DNA of 52,492 nucleotides, from positions 1 through 52,492 of the IMG/VR virus record IMGVR_UViG_3300042922_000373; one strand, given 5' to 3'. The notes below the pieces were generated by a model. It did not search any database, was not told where the DNA came from, and saw only the letters and a program-made list of their open reading frames with translations. Positions 37,745 through 46,490 of the stretch are shown here, piece after piece. The DNA is from a virus. The translations under genes and the position numbers were made by a program. Position 1 is the first letter of the stretch. Every line of letters begins with the position of its first letter.

Positions 37745-39895
37745 TCAGACCGTGAAGACCCACGCGGTCGTGGTGTTCGACGCGAGGTAGTAGCCGGGCT
37801 CTGCGTGAGCCGTGACCTCGGTCGGGCCATCGATGACGACGTCACCGGTCGCCTCGACACCGTCGACACGGTACTCCACGCCGGTCGAAACCGGGATGGT
37901 GATCGTGTCAGTCGCGCCGTCGAAGGACGGAGCCTGCGCCGTGGCCAGGGTACCCTGGTTGCGGGTGAGCACGAGCGCCGACTTCGGACGCGTGAGCGCA
38001 CCGGAGAGGCGGGTCTCCAGGAGGTACTTGTTCTGGTTGAAGTCCAGATCGAAGTCCTCGAAGAAGTTGAGCTCGCCGCCCTTGTTCGTGCCGAGCGAGT
38101 AGTCGATCAGGTTGACGACGATGCCCAGGACGGTCGGAGCCGCCTCGAGGACCTCGACAGCCACGATCTCCTTGACGCGGAGCTTGTCAGCCAGCTGACG
38201 CTCGGTGTCGTAGAGGAAGCGGCCCATCTTGTCCTTGAGCAGGAGCACGTCGGAGATGATCGCGTCGGTCGTGTACAGGGTCGGGGAGCCCGAGCCACGG
38301 TACTGCGAACGGAGACGGATCCACTCCTCCACGATGGTGTCCGGAGCGACGTTGGCGGGGAGCTCCTTCTTGACCACGTACAGGGCGTGGTCGTTGAGGA
38401 TGGAGCGGATGCCGATGCCGTCGATCTGACCCGCAGGGTCCTTGATCTTGTCGGTGTCACCCGTGGCCGGACGGCCGTCGCCGATGAGGATCGCGCGAGC
38501 GAGTTCCTCGTTGAGCATGAAGCGGATCTCCCACTTGATCCACGCGATGACGTCGAAGTCCGTGATGTCGATGATGTCATCGCGGTCGAGACGCTGCTTC
38601 TTGTAGATCGTGGTGGGGGACGTGGTGCGCTGCAGCAGCTGCAGGACCTCGTCCTTCTTCTCGTTGCCCTTGATGTAACCCTTGGCACGAGCCTCGTCGG
38701 CGGTGAGGTCGGCGACGATCGACTTGACCTTGGCCCACGGCTGACGCTTGACGGCGTCGAGGACCTTGGGGACCCACTCCGCCTGGCGAGCCAGCAGCTG
38801 GGGGCTGGAGTCGAGGTTCCGAGCTTCGGGGAAGAGGAGCTCGATGTTGTCGATGCCGTACGTGCCGGCGTGCTTGAGGATGGCGCCCTCGAGATCCTTC
38901 ATCTCGAATGCGTCTTCCATGATCTTCCGCATCCCGTCGTGCGAGATGAACGGCTTGGTTGCGACGGCGGTGCCGCCCTTGTTGGCTGCGTCTTCGAACG
39001 CGTTGTGATCGGTCACGTTGGAACCTCCAATGTTGTCGTGTGCGATGGATTCGTCGGTGCTGGTCGAGTCCGCATCGGCGGAATCGTCAGTGGTGTCACC
39101 GTCGGAGTTGGTGTCTTCGGCGTCGACAGTGGCGTCGGCGTCGGTGTCGGTCTCGTCGGCGTCCGCATCAGCGGAGTCCGCGTTGGTGTCGTCGGAGTCA
39201 GCGTCGGCATCGGCATCGGTGATGGACGAGTGCTCAACCGAGTCCTCGTCGTCCGTAGCAGCCTTACCCGCTTCCTTGCCCGCGATGAACGACTCGTTCA
39301 CCATGTGGGCGATGATGGCCTGATCCTTCGGGTCCAGACGATTGAAGCGGTCTTCGACCGTCTCGTCGCTGTCCGAATCGGCATCGGCATCCTCGTCCGC
39401 ATCGGTGCCGTCGTGAACGATGAACTCACCCGGGAACCGGATGAAGGCCTCGTCCATTTCGGTGACCGAATCGTCACTGTGACGGATGTAAACCTGCTCG
39501 ATCTCAGCGCCGTTGTTGGCACCACCGATCACGAGGCTGACTTCCTTCATGTCACCGTGGAAGATCTGGTTGCTGGTCCCCCGCTTGTCGAGCTCGTTTG
39601 CCCAGACAGACAGCATGCTGATGTCGCCGTTCTCCAGCTGCATCTTGGCTGCCTTGGCCTTGGTCGTCTGGTTGAAGAAACCATGGACGTAAGGCCCCTG
39701 AGCTCGGTGCTCGATGATGACGTGCCCAAGGACCTGTTCGGCGTCCTTGTGGTTGTGCATCCACACCAGGGGGATCTTCTTCTTGTCCTGATGTTCGAAT
39801 GCGCCGTGCTGGATGGTGTTACCGTCCAGACACACTACGCCATACTTGCTGGCCCAGCCGCTGAAATCAGGAGTTCGCGAATTGTCGTCTCCCAT
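37745..39895 (-). CDS. fused prohead protease and HK97-type major capsid protein
   Basis: A 716-aa polyprotein. Residues about 1-165 are an HK97-type maturation protease (YGVVCLDGNTIQHGAFEHQ; VWMHNHKDAEQVLGHV with the catalytic His; GDISMLSVWAN with the likely Ser). Residues about 170-310 are extremely Asp-rich and could act as scaffold (delta-domain) material. Residues about 315-650 are the capsid fold (RNLDSSPQLLARQAEWV; DITDFDVIAWIKWEIRFMLNEELARAILIGDG). The last about 65 residues are an Ig-like domain also found on the tube protein. ATG 39895 follows AAGGAGAGCTTCAAA. Fusion of protease, scaffold and capsid in one gene is uncommon. Confidence 0.88.
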   Translation of the reverse strand: MGDDNSRTPDFSGWASKYGVVCLDGNTIQHGAFEHQDKKKIPLVWMHNHKDAEQVLGHVIIEHRAQGPYVHGFFNQTTKAKAAKMQLENGDISMLSVWANELDKRGTSNQIFHGDMKEVSLVIGGANNGAEIEQVYIRHSDDSVTEMDEAFIRFPGEFIVHDGTDADEDADADSDSDETVEDRFNRLDPKDQAIIAHMVNESFIAGKEAGKAATDDEDSVEHSSITDADADADSDDTNADSADADADETDTDADATVDAEDTNSDGDTTDDSADADSTSTDESIAHDNIGGSNVTDHNAFEDAANKGGTAVATKPFISHDGMRKIMEDAFEMKDLEGAILKHAGTYGIDNIELLFPEARNLDSSPQLLARQAEWVPKVLDAVKRQPWAKVKSIVADLTADEARAKGYIKGNEKKDEVLQLLQRTTSPTTIYKKQRLDRDDIIDITDFDVIAWIKWEIRFMLNEELARAILIGDGRPATGDTDKIKDPAGQIDGIGIRSILNDHALYVVKKELPANVAPDTIVEEWIRLRSQYRGSGSPTLYTTDAIISDVLLLKDKMGRFLYDTERQLADKLRVKEIVAVEVLEAAPTVLGIVVNLIDYSLGTNKGGELNFFEDFDLDFNQNKYLLETRLSGALTRPKSALVLTRNQGTLATAQAPSFDGATDTITIPVSTGVEYRVDGVEATGDVVIDGPTEVTAHAEPGYYLASNTTTAWVFTV

Positions 39896-39912
39896 TTTGA
39901 AGCTCTCCTTCC

Positions 39913-40485
39913 TCATTTAACTTGGGAGCGAATCTTTTCATACTCGCTCTGGCTTTCGGTCTCGAACTTCTCGTCGATCTTCTGTCGAGTCTCAACGGAT
40001 TTGGTTCGAGTGTTCTTCAGGTCGCCACGTAGTTCCTCGGCAACCTTCCGCATCGCCGTTCTCACGGTATCGATAGCGAAGGCTACTTGCTTACGGCGCT
40101 GTGCTTCGAGAAGTGCGCGTCGACGAGGTGTGGCATTGGGCGGAATAGGAATTGCTTCCTGGAGTTCCGCTAGTCGGTTCCGGAGTTTCTCCTCGAGCTT
40201 GGCTTGAGCTTCTGCCGCTTTCGCACGGAGGTTCTCCAGAGTCTTGTCCGTGGTGGACTTCTCAGACTCCAGTTCCTTCTTGCGGGCTTCGCTCATGTTG
40301 CCCCGAGTGACCTGCCAGACCTCCTTCTGCTCGTCAGACATGTCCGACGTCGGTTGCTTCCCCTTGAGCTCACGTGTCCGGAGATAGTACTGGCGACGCT
40401 TTTCAGGGTCGTAGTACTGGGATGCGTAGTGCGCTAGGAATTCACCGAAGTGTTCCAGAAGGTCTTCGTCATTCGGCTGGGGCAT
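39913..40485 (-). CDS. coiled-coil head-module protein with FLAHY motif (190 aa)
   Basis: Starts at ATG 40485 (MPQPNDEDLLEHFGEFLAHY). The N-terminal 'EFLAHYASQYYDPEKR' resembles a motif in the proteins at 43796-44440 and 48065-50890. The rest is a long charged coiled coil (SEARKKELESEKSTTDKTLENLRAKAAEAQAKLEEKLRNRLAELQEA). It lies between portal and capsid, where scaffolds or small head-morphogenesis proteins often lie. It may be a scaffold partner or minor head protein. Confidence 0.7.
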   Translation of the reverse strand: MPQPNDEDLLEHFGEFLAHYASQYYDPEKRRQYYLRTRELKGKQPTSDMSDEQKEVWQVTRGNMSEARKKELESEKSTTDKTLENLRAKAAEAQAKLEEKLRNRLAELQEAIPIPPNATPRRRALLEAQRRKQVAFAIDTVRTAMRKVAEELRGDLKNTRTKSVETRQKIDEKFETESQSEYEKIRSQVK

Positions 40486-41827
40486 CGCTCTCACCCGTCC
40501 CAACTTCGGCCAGGATCTTGTCGAAGCTGGACTCCATGTTGGTGAGGAATTCGTCTACGACACCTTCTGCGGCACTCGCGTCAACGGGCGCAGCAGGAGC
40601 CGACGGATCAGCACCAGGTACCGGAGCAGGAATGTTCGAGTTGAGCAGCTTGTCGGCCTTCGGATCGCTCGACGGAGCCCAGCCAATGATGGCACGCATC
40701 TCATTGCGAGTTGCGATCTCATTGCGCGTGAGCTTGTCTGCGAGTTCAGGGAACGAACTGAGCGGCACGTACTTGAACGGGTCCCGGAAGAACTTGATCG
40801 ACTGTCCCTGAGAACGAGCCGTCTTTGTGAGGAACGACCGAATCATGGCTTCGACGACGGCAACCAGGATAGGCGCGATGGTGCGGTTGTGGTAGTTGAG
40901 CATCTGCTGCTCGTCTGCCGTACCATCGAAGACCGCCTGCGTGAGACCCAGCTGCGCGAAGAGCATGTTGGTCAGATACTCGATCTGCGCCATCATGTTG
41001 TTCTCTGCGGGCCGGTTCAGCTGTGTGATCTTCTCCTCGATACCGATGTAGCCGATACCGTACTTGGAGTCCTTCATCTGATTCTCGAGAGTCCGACGGC
41101 GGTCCTCGGCGTAGTCCTTACGCGTTTGTGACTTGACCGTATACGGCATCTGGATGATCAGATCGAGTTTGCCCGAACTAGACTGCTCGTCGATCGCGTC
41201 GAGAATGTTCAGCTTGTGAACGAGTCTCTGAAGCGTGGAGTTGCGACTGTTCATGATCGGATAGAGTGGGTTCTCCACAATACCGACAGCCTTCTTGTCG
41301 AACCAGAGTTCGTCGCGAAGTTGCTTTTCATGGTTCCAGACATTGACCTTCACGTGTTCCGACTTCCACTCCACGATTCGTCCAACACGCATGGTGCGGA
41401 CATCGAAGCCGGAGAATTCGGGATCGGTGGTTGTGTCAATCGGGCAGATCGCAATCACGCCTTCATCACACAGGGTCAGAGCGATGTCCTGACGGAACTG
41501 AGTCGCAGCTTGGTCGATGTTCGCTTCTACGGTCAGGCAGTCGTTGAGCAGACTCTTCCTCGTCGAGAGGAAATTGTCATTGCCGTCCACCATCACGTGT
41601 CGGATGGGCGTTGCTGCCACATCGATCGCGATTCGGGTGTAGATCGACGCAATCATCGACTTATCGGTTCCGTAGCTCAGCCGAGTTCGGTCGGGACGGG
41701 CACTGCCACTACCAGCACTGATCGACGGACCAGTGGGCTGATAGCTATCTCGTGTCGTCTCGTCCTTGGCGCGGAAAGCGTTCCACGCATGTGCTATTGA
41801 TTCACCTGCGCGGTCCAAAAAACCCAT
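40469..41827 (-). CDS. portal protein (452 aa)
   Basis: Order, length and motifs fit HK97-family portals: 'DKSMIASIYTRIAIDVAATPIRHVMVDG' near the N-terminus, a wing with 'KLDLIIQMPYTVKSQTRKDYAEDR' and a clip/crown region with 'NMLFAQLGLTQAVFDGTADEQQMLNYHNRTIAPILVAVVEAMIRSFL'. The C-terminus is Ala/Pro-rich. Portals form a 12-subunit ring at one capsid vertex through which DNA is pumped. ATG 41827 has AAGGAGGTGACAT upstream. Confidence 0.9.
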   Translation of the reverse strand: MGFLDRAGESIAHAWNAFRAKDETTRDSYQPTGPSISAGSGSARPDRTRLSYGTDKSMIASIYTRIAIDVAATPIRHVMVDGNDNFLSTRKSLLNDCLTVEANIDQAATQFRQDIALTLCDEGVIAICPIDTTTDPEFSGFDVRTMRVGRIVEWKSEHVKVNVWNHEKQLRDELWFDKKAVGIVENPLYPIMNSRNSTLQRLVHKLNILDAIDEQSSSGKLDLIIQMPYTVKSQTRKDYAEDRRRTLENQMKDSKYGIGYIGIEEKITQLNRPAENNMMAQIEYLTNMLFAQLGLTQAVFDGTADEQQMLNYHNRTIAPILVAVVEAMIRSFLTKTARSQGQSIKFFRDPFKYVPLSSFPELADKLTRNEIATRNEMRAIIGWAPSSDPKADKLLNSNIPAPVPGADPSAPAAPVDASAAEGVVDEFLTNMESSFDKILAEVGTGESDAPAE

Positions 41828-41854
41828 ATGTCACCTCCTTCCTAGTCATGACGC

Positions 41855-43591
41855 CTACTCAAAGGAGTCCTTGTGGGCTTTCCACGCGACATATGCGTCA
41901 AGCATAGCCGCGACATTGTCGATTTTGTCTTCTCGACGCTTCTTGTCGAGTTTGCGGTTACCGTTGTTGTCCTCGAGGATGATACAGTTACCCATCGCGA
42001 ACTGCATGAGCTTCTGATTGAATATGAGCATGCGCTCTTCGCTCAGTTTCTTTAGCTCACCCAGCGGAACGGACTCGGTGCGAGCGCCCTGAGGGACCTT
42101 CTCGACACCCCACTCACCATTCTCCTTCTCCCACCGCTCAACGAACTCTTTAGCACCCCAAGGGTCGTAGCCAAAGGCTTCAACCTCGAACTGCTTCTCG
42201 TCGATATAGTCGGAGATGTCTTCATAGACCTGCATCATGTCTAGGACGGTTCCGCCCATGACTTGCAGTGTGCCTTCGTCGATGAATTCCTGGTACTTCG
42301 CTCGCGGAGCTCCCTTGAGCTTGTGCAACGTCAATTCCGTGATGTAACTCCGAGTCACGACCGCAAAGCCGCCTCGAGGTGTCGGGAATATGAACGTGAA
42401 CGCACAGAAGTCGTCACCTTGCGAGAGGTCGGCACCCATAGCACACCGGGACTGCCAGACGCGAGGCATGTTCTTGTGCGGGATCGTTTCCTCGTAGGTG
42501 AAGAAGAATGTGTATCCTTCAACGGGAAGACCGAAACGCTTTGCCTTGATATCGTTCGCAGTGGCCGGGTTGGCCAACATTCGCTCGACATCTCGGTGAT
42601 ACGTGTCCCAAGGAACCGTCAATCCGAGGTTAGGCTGAGCTTTCGGCCACATCTCGGGTTCGTCGATCTCTTTAGCGTCGTCAAGCTTGTAGTGCCAGAT
42701 CGAAACGTGGGGCGCGTACTGTTCTCCGCGAAGAATTTGCGAGAGCTCCATCTTGATGGTGTCGCCGGCGCCATTTCGCACGGTTCCCTCGGAGCTAATC
42801 GCGACGATCAGGTATTCCTTACCGTCCTTATCGGCTCCCTGCTCGAGCGCACCAACCACATCCTCGCGGATATCACCTGACAACCATTCGTCGACAGTAG
42901 CGACCTTCGGACGAGATCCCTGAATCTTGTCGATTGACATGGGGCGGATTTCGAGCAGGGAGCCCGTCAAGAAGTTCTGAACGCCCTTCTTGGTACTCGC
43001 CAAGTTGGTCCGCTGCGCACGATTAGACGTAGCACGGATGGACCCCTCGGTGAGAAACTCGAACACCGGACCGCGATGTCGGTTGATCGCCGTCTGAATC
43101 GGCAGCATCACTTCTTCGGCCTGCTTCATGGTAGGCGCGGTGGTGATCTGCTGCGTCGTGTCGGTGTTGATGACCAGGAAGAAGGCCTGGATGAATGATG
43201 CGTACATCGACTTGGCCGCACCACGAGCAACAATCAGATATTGCTTAAGCGTGAGTCGACGGCGGACCTTCTTCTGAACCATACGACCGAGCTTCGGATC
43301 GAACTCCGGACGAACGTCGAAGTACCACCACCCGAAGATCTGCTCGGCCCACAGTTTGAATGTCGGCAGCAACTCAACGTCGCCACCATCCGTGAGGGTG
43401 AGCTCTGCCTCGCAGAACGCAATGAAGCCCTCGACGGCTTTGTTGTCGTAGAAGTAGTAAGGGTCGGCGATGAGACCATCAATACGGTTCATCTCCATCT
43501 CAATTTCCCGACTGATCGGAATGCGGCCGTCCCAGACATCTTTCCGGAACTGCTCGTAGTAAATCGGCGTAGCCGTATTGGAGAGTGCCAT
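41855..43591 (-). CDS. terminase large subunit (578 aa)
   Basis: The packaging motor. The ATPase half has an atypical Walker A (ARGAAKS, residues 122-128), an adenine-binding tract (FKLWAEQIFGWWYFDV) and a Walker B (VATVDEW, 230-236). The nuclease half has a metal site beginning 'MGADLSQGDDFCAF' and ends in a basic region. ATG 43591 was chosen because GATGAAAGGGTCGGCG precedes it. The motor binds the portal, cuts concatemers and translocates DNA. Confidence 0.92.
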   Translation of the reverse strand: MALSNTATPIYYEQFRKDVWDGRIPISREIEMEMNRIDGLIADPYYFYDNKAVEGFIAFCEAELTLTDGGDVELLPTFKLWAEQIFGWWYFDVRPEFDPKLGRMVQKKVRRRLTLKQYLIVARGAAKSMYASFIQAFFLVINTDTTQQITTAPTMKQAEEVMLPIQTAINRHRGPVFEFLTEGSIRATSNRAQRTNLASTKKGVQNFLTGSLLEIRPMSIDKIQGSRPKVATVDEWLSGDIREDVVGALEQGADKDGKEYLIVAISSEGTVRNGAGDTIKMELSQILRGEQYAPHVSIWHYKLDDAKEIDEPEMWPKAQPNLGLTVPWDTYHRDVERMLANPATANDIKAKRFGLPVEGYTFFFTYEETIPHKNMPRVWQSRCAMGADLSQGDDFCAFTFIFPTPRGGFAVVTRSYITELTLHKLKGAPRAKYQEFIDEGTLQVMGGTVLDMMQVYEDISDYIDEKQFEVEAFGYDPWGAKEFVERWEKENGEWGVEKVPQGARTESVPLGELKKLSEERMLIFNQKLMQFAMGNCIILEDNNGNRKLDKKRREDKIDNVAAMLDAYVAWKAHKDSFE

Positions 43592-43610
43592 CGCCGACCC
43601 TTTCATCTAC

Positions 43611-43721
43611 TCAGTTGTAGCCCAGCATTGCCGCAAGGCTATCGTCAACTACCTCAGCGGGCGGTGGTCCCGCCGTAACGCAGTTGGCGCATGGCCGTAC
43701 CGTACAGCTGCACGAACGCAT
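43611..43721 (-). CDS. 36-aa Cys-rich mini-protein
   Basis: ATG 43721 is preceded by AAAAAGGGGGAAGC, a strong site. The peptide (MRSCSCTVRPCANCVTAGPP...) has four Cys within 11 residues (positions 4-14), enough to bind one metal ion. It lies between the 214-aa head-module gene and the terminase large subunit. Function unknown; position hints at packaging. Confidence 0.65.
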   Translation of the reverse strand: MRSCSCTVRPCANCVTAGPPPAEVVDDSLAAMLGYN

Positions 43722-43795
43722 GCTTCCCCCTTTTTGGTTTTCCCCACTGATGAGCCGCAGTGGTTGGACGGCAGATTAGGTCACCAACTTTCAGG

Positions 43796-44440
43796 TTAGG
43801 ACTTCTTCTCCTCAGACTTCTCAGCTGTCGCCTTCTTGGCATTGGCAGCGATGTCTTTGGCATTCGGAACGCCGGCCTTCTGCAGAACTGCTCCGATCGC
43901 GACACCAGTGTACTCGGTGACGTAGGCCTGAGCATTCTTCTTGAGGGCTTCGACGAGAATCTTCTTGGTCTCCGACTTGAACGTGGGCGTCTTCGGGGAA
44001 ACCAAGTTGGTGTACCTCTGCTCGAGCTCGAGACGCTTGATCACCGCGTTGAGTTCGTCGTTGGTCATCTCCTTGGCCGATGGCGGCTTCGGTTTGACGG
44101 GCTTCGGCTCCCGAGCGGGCTTGGGTCCTGCCCCACCCTTCGGTGCCGCGTCACCATCGGACTGACCGGGGTGATTCCCGGCGGTCTTGGCCTTGTCGAC
44201 GGAGACGGAGCCATCGCTGTTGCGGCGACGACCCCATTTCATCCCCATCACACCGTAGTGCGCGAGGAATTTGTCGGCGTCCTCGTAGAACTGGTCGCTC
44301 GGCTCGTCCGGAACGTTGAGTCCCATGTGGGCCAGGAACTCCTCGGCCGTCATGCTGTGCACGATGGTTTCCTGGATGTCCTGGATCGGGCGATCGACAA
44401 CGCCGAACTGGGCGAGGTCTGCGAAACTGATTGCGGTCAT
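43796..44440 (-). CDS. head-module protein with two FLAH motifs (214 aa)
   Basis: Contains two related motifs, 'AEEFLAHMGLN' (about 31-41) and 'ADKFLAHYGVMGMKWGRR' (about 54-71). The second has the 'HYG..GMKWG' core seen in many capsid-associated proteins of Gram-positive phages. A Pro/Lys/Gly-rich linker and a basic helical C-terminus follow (KSETKKILVEALKKNAQAYVTEY ... NAKKATAEKSEEKKS). ATG 44440 has GGGAGGAGGTAGT upstream. Likely a small head-morphogenesis or internal protein. Confidence 0.7.
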   Translation of the reverse strand: MTAISFADLAQFGVVDRPIQDIQETIVHSMTAEEFLAHMGLNVPDEPSDQFYEDADKFLAHYGVMGMKWGRRRNSDGSVSVDKAKTAGNHPGQSDGDAAPKGGAGPKPAREPKPVKPKPPSAKEMTNDELNAVIKRLELEQRYTNLVSPKTPTFKSETKKILVEALKKNAQAYVTEYTGVAIGAVLQKAGVPNAKDIAANAKKATAEKSEEKKS

Positions 44441-44510
44441 ACTACCTCCTCCCATTATGAGATTGGTGTTACTTACTGAGTCTGTAGTGGCTAAAGTGGC
44501 AGAAGTGACT

Positions 44511-44891
44511 TTAACCAAGAGTGGGCGTAGAAGCTGCGGGCTGCCTGCTGTGGTCGCTAGCTTCCATCAGTCGCCAGGCGTCTTCCTTCAGCTTCTCTTG
44601 AGCAGCTGTGAGCCCGAACGAGTTGGAAGGAGGATCAAACTCCAGCTTCACGTAGCGTGCCACGTATGACTTAACGAGAAGAATGTTCTCGATCGAGCCG
44701 ATGAAGTCTGACCACTTCGGCTCTTTGTCTTCGATGCTGAACGCTGGCGTCGGCCCTACACCATACTGATGCAGCGTAGAGAAAGCCGAGTTGATCGCCA
44801 TGACGATGTCCTCATCAAAGGACGGGTCTTCCGGTCCGATACCACGGACTTTCTTGATCGAGTCAAGAATGCTCGCGTCGTTTACTGGCAT
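44511..44891 (-). CDS. head-tail adaptor / connector-like protein (126 aa)
   Basis: Opens with 'ILDSIKKVRGIGPEDPSFDEDIVMAINSAFSTLHQYGVGP', a pattern of DNA-packaging and connector adaptors (gp6-like). The C-terminus is helical and then Pro/Ser-rich. ATG 44891 has AAGGAGGATCAA upstream. Adaptors usually form the ring below the portal. Its place upstream of the terminase rather than after the capsid is slightly unusual. The family call is tentative. Confidence 0.65.
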   Translation of the reverse strand: MPVNDASILDSIKKVRGIGPEDPSFDEDIVMAINSAFSTLHQYGVGPTPAFSIEDKEPKWSDFIGSIENILLVKSYVARYVKLEFDPPSNSFGLTAAQEKLKEDAWRLMEASDHSRQPAASTPTLG

Positions 44892-44909
44892 TTGATCCTC
44901 CTTCCTGTG

Positions 44910-45317
44910 TTACCACGGTCGTGTGTCGCCGGGCCTGCGTTCCACGAGACTCGGGAGACGGAGACGCGACTTGTCGCCATAGTGAATGGCATTGTGGGTT
45001 TCATGACTGACACTGATCAGCAGATCAGGATCGAGAATCTCGGGGTTGTGGTTCTCGACGTCCTCCATCGTGATCGGATTCATGTGATGAACCGAGATCT
45101 GATCGAAGATGTCGTAGCCTTCCACTCCAAGATCCAAACCACCATCGCGATCGATGACGTCACGTCGAACGTTACGCCACTCTCGGGATGCGTAGAACTG
45201 CTGATTGAGAAAGCGCTCTGACCCAAAGGTGTACCGTCCAACGACACTCTTGAGTGACAAGTACTCGAAGCGTTCGAGGAAGGAATCGAGTCTGCGAAGT
45301 TCAGTATACGTCTTCAT
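44910..45317 (-). CDS. HNH endonuclease (135 aa)
   Basis: Contains the HNH core: 'REWRNVRRDVIDRDGGLDLGVEGYDIFDQISVHHMNPI' with the metal-binding His pair, a central 'NPEILDPDLLISVSHETHNAIHYG' with the Asn and final His. Phage HNH nucleases encoded beside terminase genes can be needed for DNA packaging, as in HK97-like phages. ATG 45317 follows GGAAGATGAGG and overlaps the small terminase-like gene by 17 nt. Confidence 0.85.
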   Translation of the reverse strand: MKTYTELRRLDSFLERFEYLSLKSVVGRYTFGSERFLNQQFYASREWRNVRRDVIDRDGGLDLGVEGYDIFDQISVHHMNPITMEDVENHNPEILDPDLLISVSHETHNAIHYGDKSRLRLPSLVERRPGDTRPW

Positions 45318-45624
45318 CATCCTCATCTTCCACCTCTTGTCCGCTATAACGGCGGAACGCACGTAGCACCGTATCAAGCTTTTCGTTAGATTGGGATGCG
45401 GCCTCCAATTGGGCGATCTTTGCGTCCTTTTCTCGCACTTCGGCACGCAAGCGATCACGCTCAAGTCTTGCTCGGCTCAGACCTTCCTTGGCATACAGCG
45501 TAACGATAGGTGCCGGAGCGGAACCTTCTCGTAGCTGACGCTCGGCGTAGTCCATAGCCAAGGCGATCATCTCTTCCTCCCGAGCTTCGGCAGTTCGGGC
45601 TGACGACTTGCGGGGTCTGCCCAA
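45301..45624 (-). CDS. probable terminase small subunit (107 aa)
   Basis: A small helical protein: basic 'MGRPRKSSARTAEAREEEMIALAMDYAERQLREG', then 'PIVTLYAKEGLSRARLERDRLRAEVREKDAKIAQLEA' (coiled coil) and an acidic end. Similar proteins lie at the start of packaging modules in phages of Gram-positive bacteria and may be small terminase or a regulator. The TTG start at 45624 is supported by AAGGAGGTGATC. Evidence is mainly position and general pattern. Confidence 0.6.
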   Translation of the reverse strand: MGRPRKSSARTAEAREEEMIALAMDYAERQLREGSAPAPIVTLYAKEGLSRARLERDRLRAEVREKDAKIAQLEAASQSNEKLDTVLRAFRRYSGQEVEDEDDEDVY

Positions 45625-45645
45625 AGATGATCACCTCCTTACGGA

Positions 45646-45981
45646 TCATTCTACTGTTTGCGGGACTGGGTTACCTGGAACACGATCGGGGATCTTCTCG
45701 AGCCGAGGCCGGTCGGGGATGACGCCCTTGAGACCGTTCTCGATCAGCAGAAGGCGGAGCTCGCTAACGTATTCGTCCAGTCGACGACGGTTGCGGCTCT
45801 CGGCCTCGGCTCGAGTAAATTCGTAATCTCTCTCACTGACAAGATCACGCTTACGCACTGATTCCTTAGCGGATACACCAGAGCGGAGTTTCAGTATGCC
45901 CGACACTATTTCTCGAATAAACCCACCGAGTCCTGCCGACCCCAAAATAGCGATGGCGAGGGCTGCGGGGTTGTCGAGCAT
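45646..45981 (-). CDS. membrane-anchored protein (111 aa)
   Basis: One N-terminal hydrophobic segment (AALAIAILGSAGLGGFIREIVSGIL, about 6-30) followed by a charged coiled coil (ESVRKRDLVSERDYEFTRAEAESRNRRRLDEYVSELRLLLIENGL). ATG 45981 has TAGGGGGTGATTAC upstream. Because it follows the endolysin gene and another membrane protein, a lysis role (holin-like or spanin-like helper) is possible. Confidence 0.65.
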   Translation of the reverse strand: MLDNPAALAIAILGSAGLGGFIREIVSGILKLRSGVSAKESVRKRDLVSERDYEFTRAEAESRNRRRLDEYVSELRLLLIENGLKGVIPDRPRLEKIPDRVPGNPVPQTVE

Positions 45982-45985
45982 GTAA

Positions 45986-46471
45986 TCACCCCCTAGGTGG
46001 CACGTTTGGAATGCGTCGCTGGAAAGCGTCCTCGATGCGGGATCTCCAGTCACGGCGCGTCGGATCGGATCCGAATAGCTGCAACTCGAGATAGCGTCGA
46101 GCAACCCCCAAACCAGCAACAAACACGAGACATGTCGCGACTGCTGCTGTAATTGACGAAAATGCGGTTACTCCGATGATGACGAAGTACATGATGATGC
46201 CGATGAATGCTGCTACATCGGCGGCGGGTTCGATGATCCAGATGGTGGTGATGCGACCGATAAGCCCCATCAGTCCCCCAACCAAGAGGAACGTAGCCCA
46301 CCAACCTATCATCCACTCGAATCCATTGAGCTCTTTCGTCACCGTGTCGGGCGTGAAGAACAGGGCAAAGATTCCGCCGACAAACACTACCAGATAGCAG
46401 ATGATGTCGATGAGGCGGATCAGGATTTCGATTACTCGGCGCTTGCGGTCTCCTACAGGATGTCTGTCCAT
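45986..46471 (-). CDS. multi-span membrane protein near lysis genes (161 aa)
   Basis: Four membrane segments (IDIICYLVVFVGGIFALFF; MIGWWATFLLVGGLMGLIG; FIGIIMYFVIIGVTAFSSI; AVATCLVFVAGLGVARR), with a basic N-terminus and an Arg-rich C-terminal tail. It lies 168 nt downstream of the endolysin gene, separated by an inverted-repeat element. It could be a second holin or a regulator of lysis. Start ATG 46471 has GGGAGATAAACTA upstream. Confidence 0.65.
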   Translation of the reverse strand: MDRHPVGDRKRRVIEILIRLIDIICYLVVFVGGIFALFFTPDTVTKELNGFEWMIGWWATFLLVGGLMGLIGRITTIWIIEPAADVAAFIGIIMYFVIIGVTAFSSITAAVATCLVFVAGLGVARRYLELQLFGSDPTRRDWRSRIEDAFQRRIPNVPPRG

Positions 46472-46490
46472 TAGTTTATCTCCCGTTGAC

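Noticed and set aside
39896-39916. alternative capsid start at 39916, coupled to the upstream stop
   Set aside because: It has no ribosome binding site, while ATG 39895 has AAGGAGA at good spacing.
37805-40207. 800-codon open frame on the plus strand
   Set aside because: It is the mirror of the protease-capsid gene. GC-rich third positions and the Asp-rich repeat (GAC/GAT, antisense GTC/ATC) keep the opposite strand open. Composition is Val/Asp/Arg-rich and resembles no protein.
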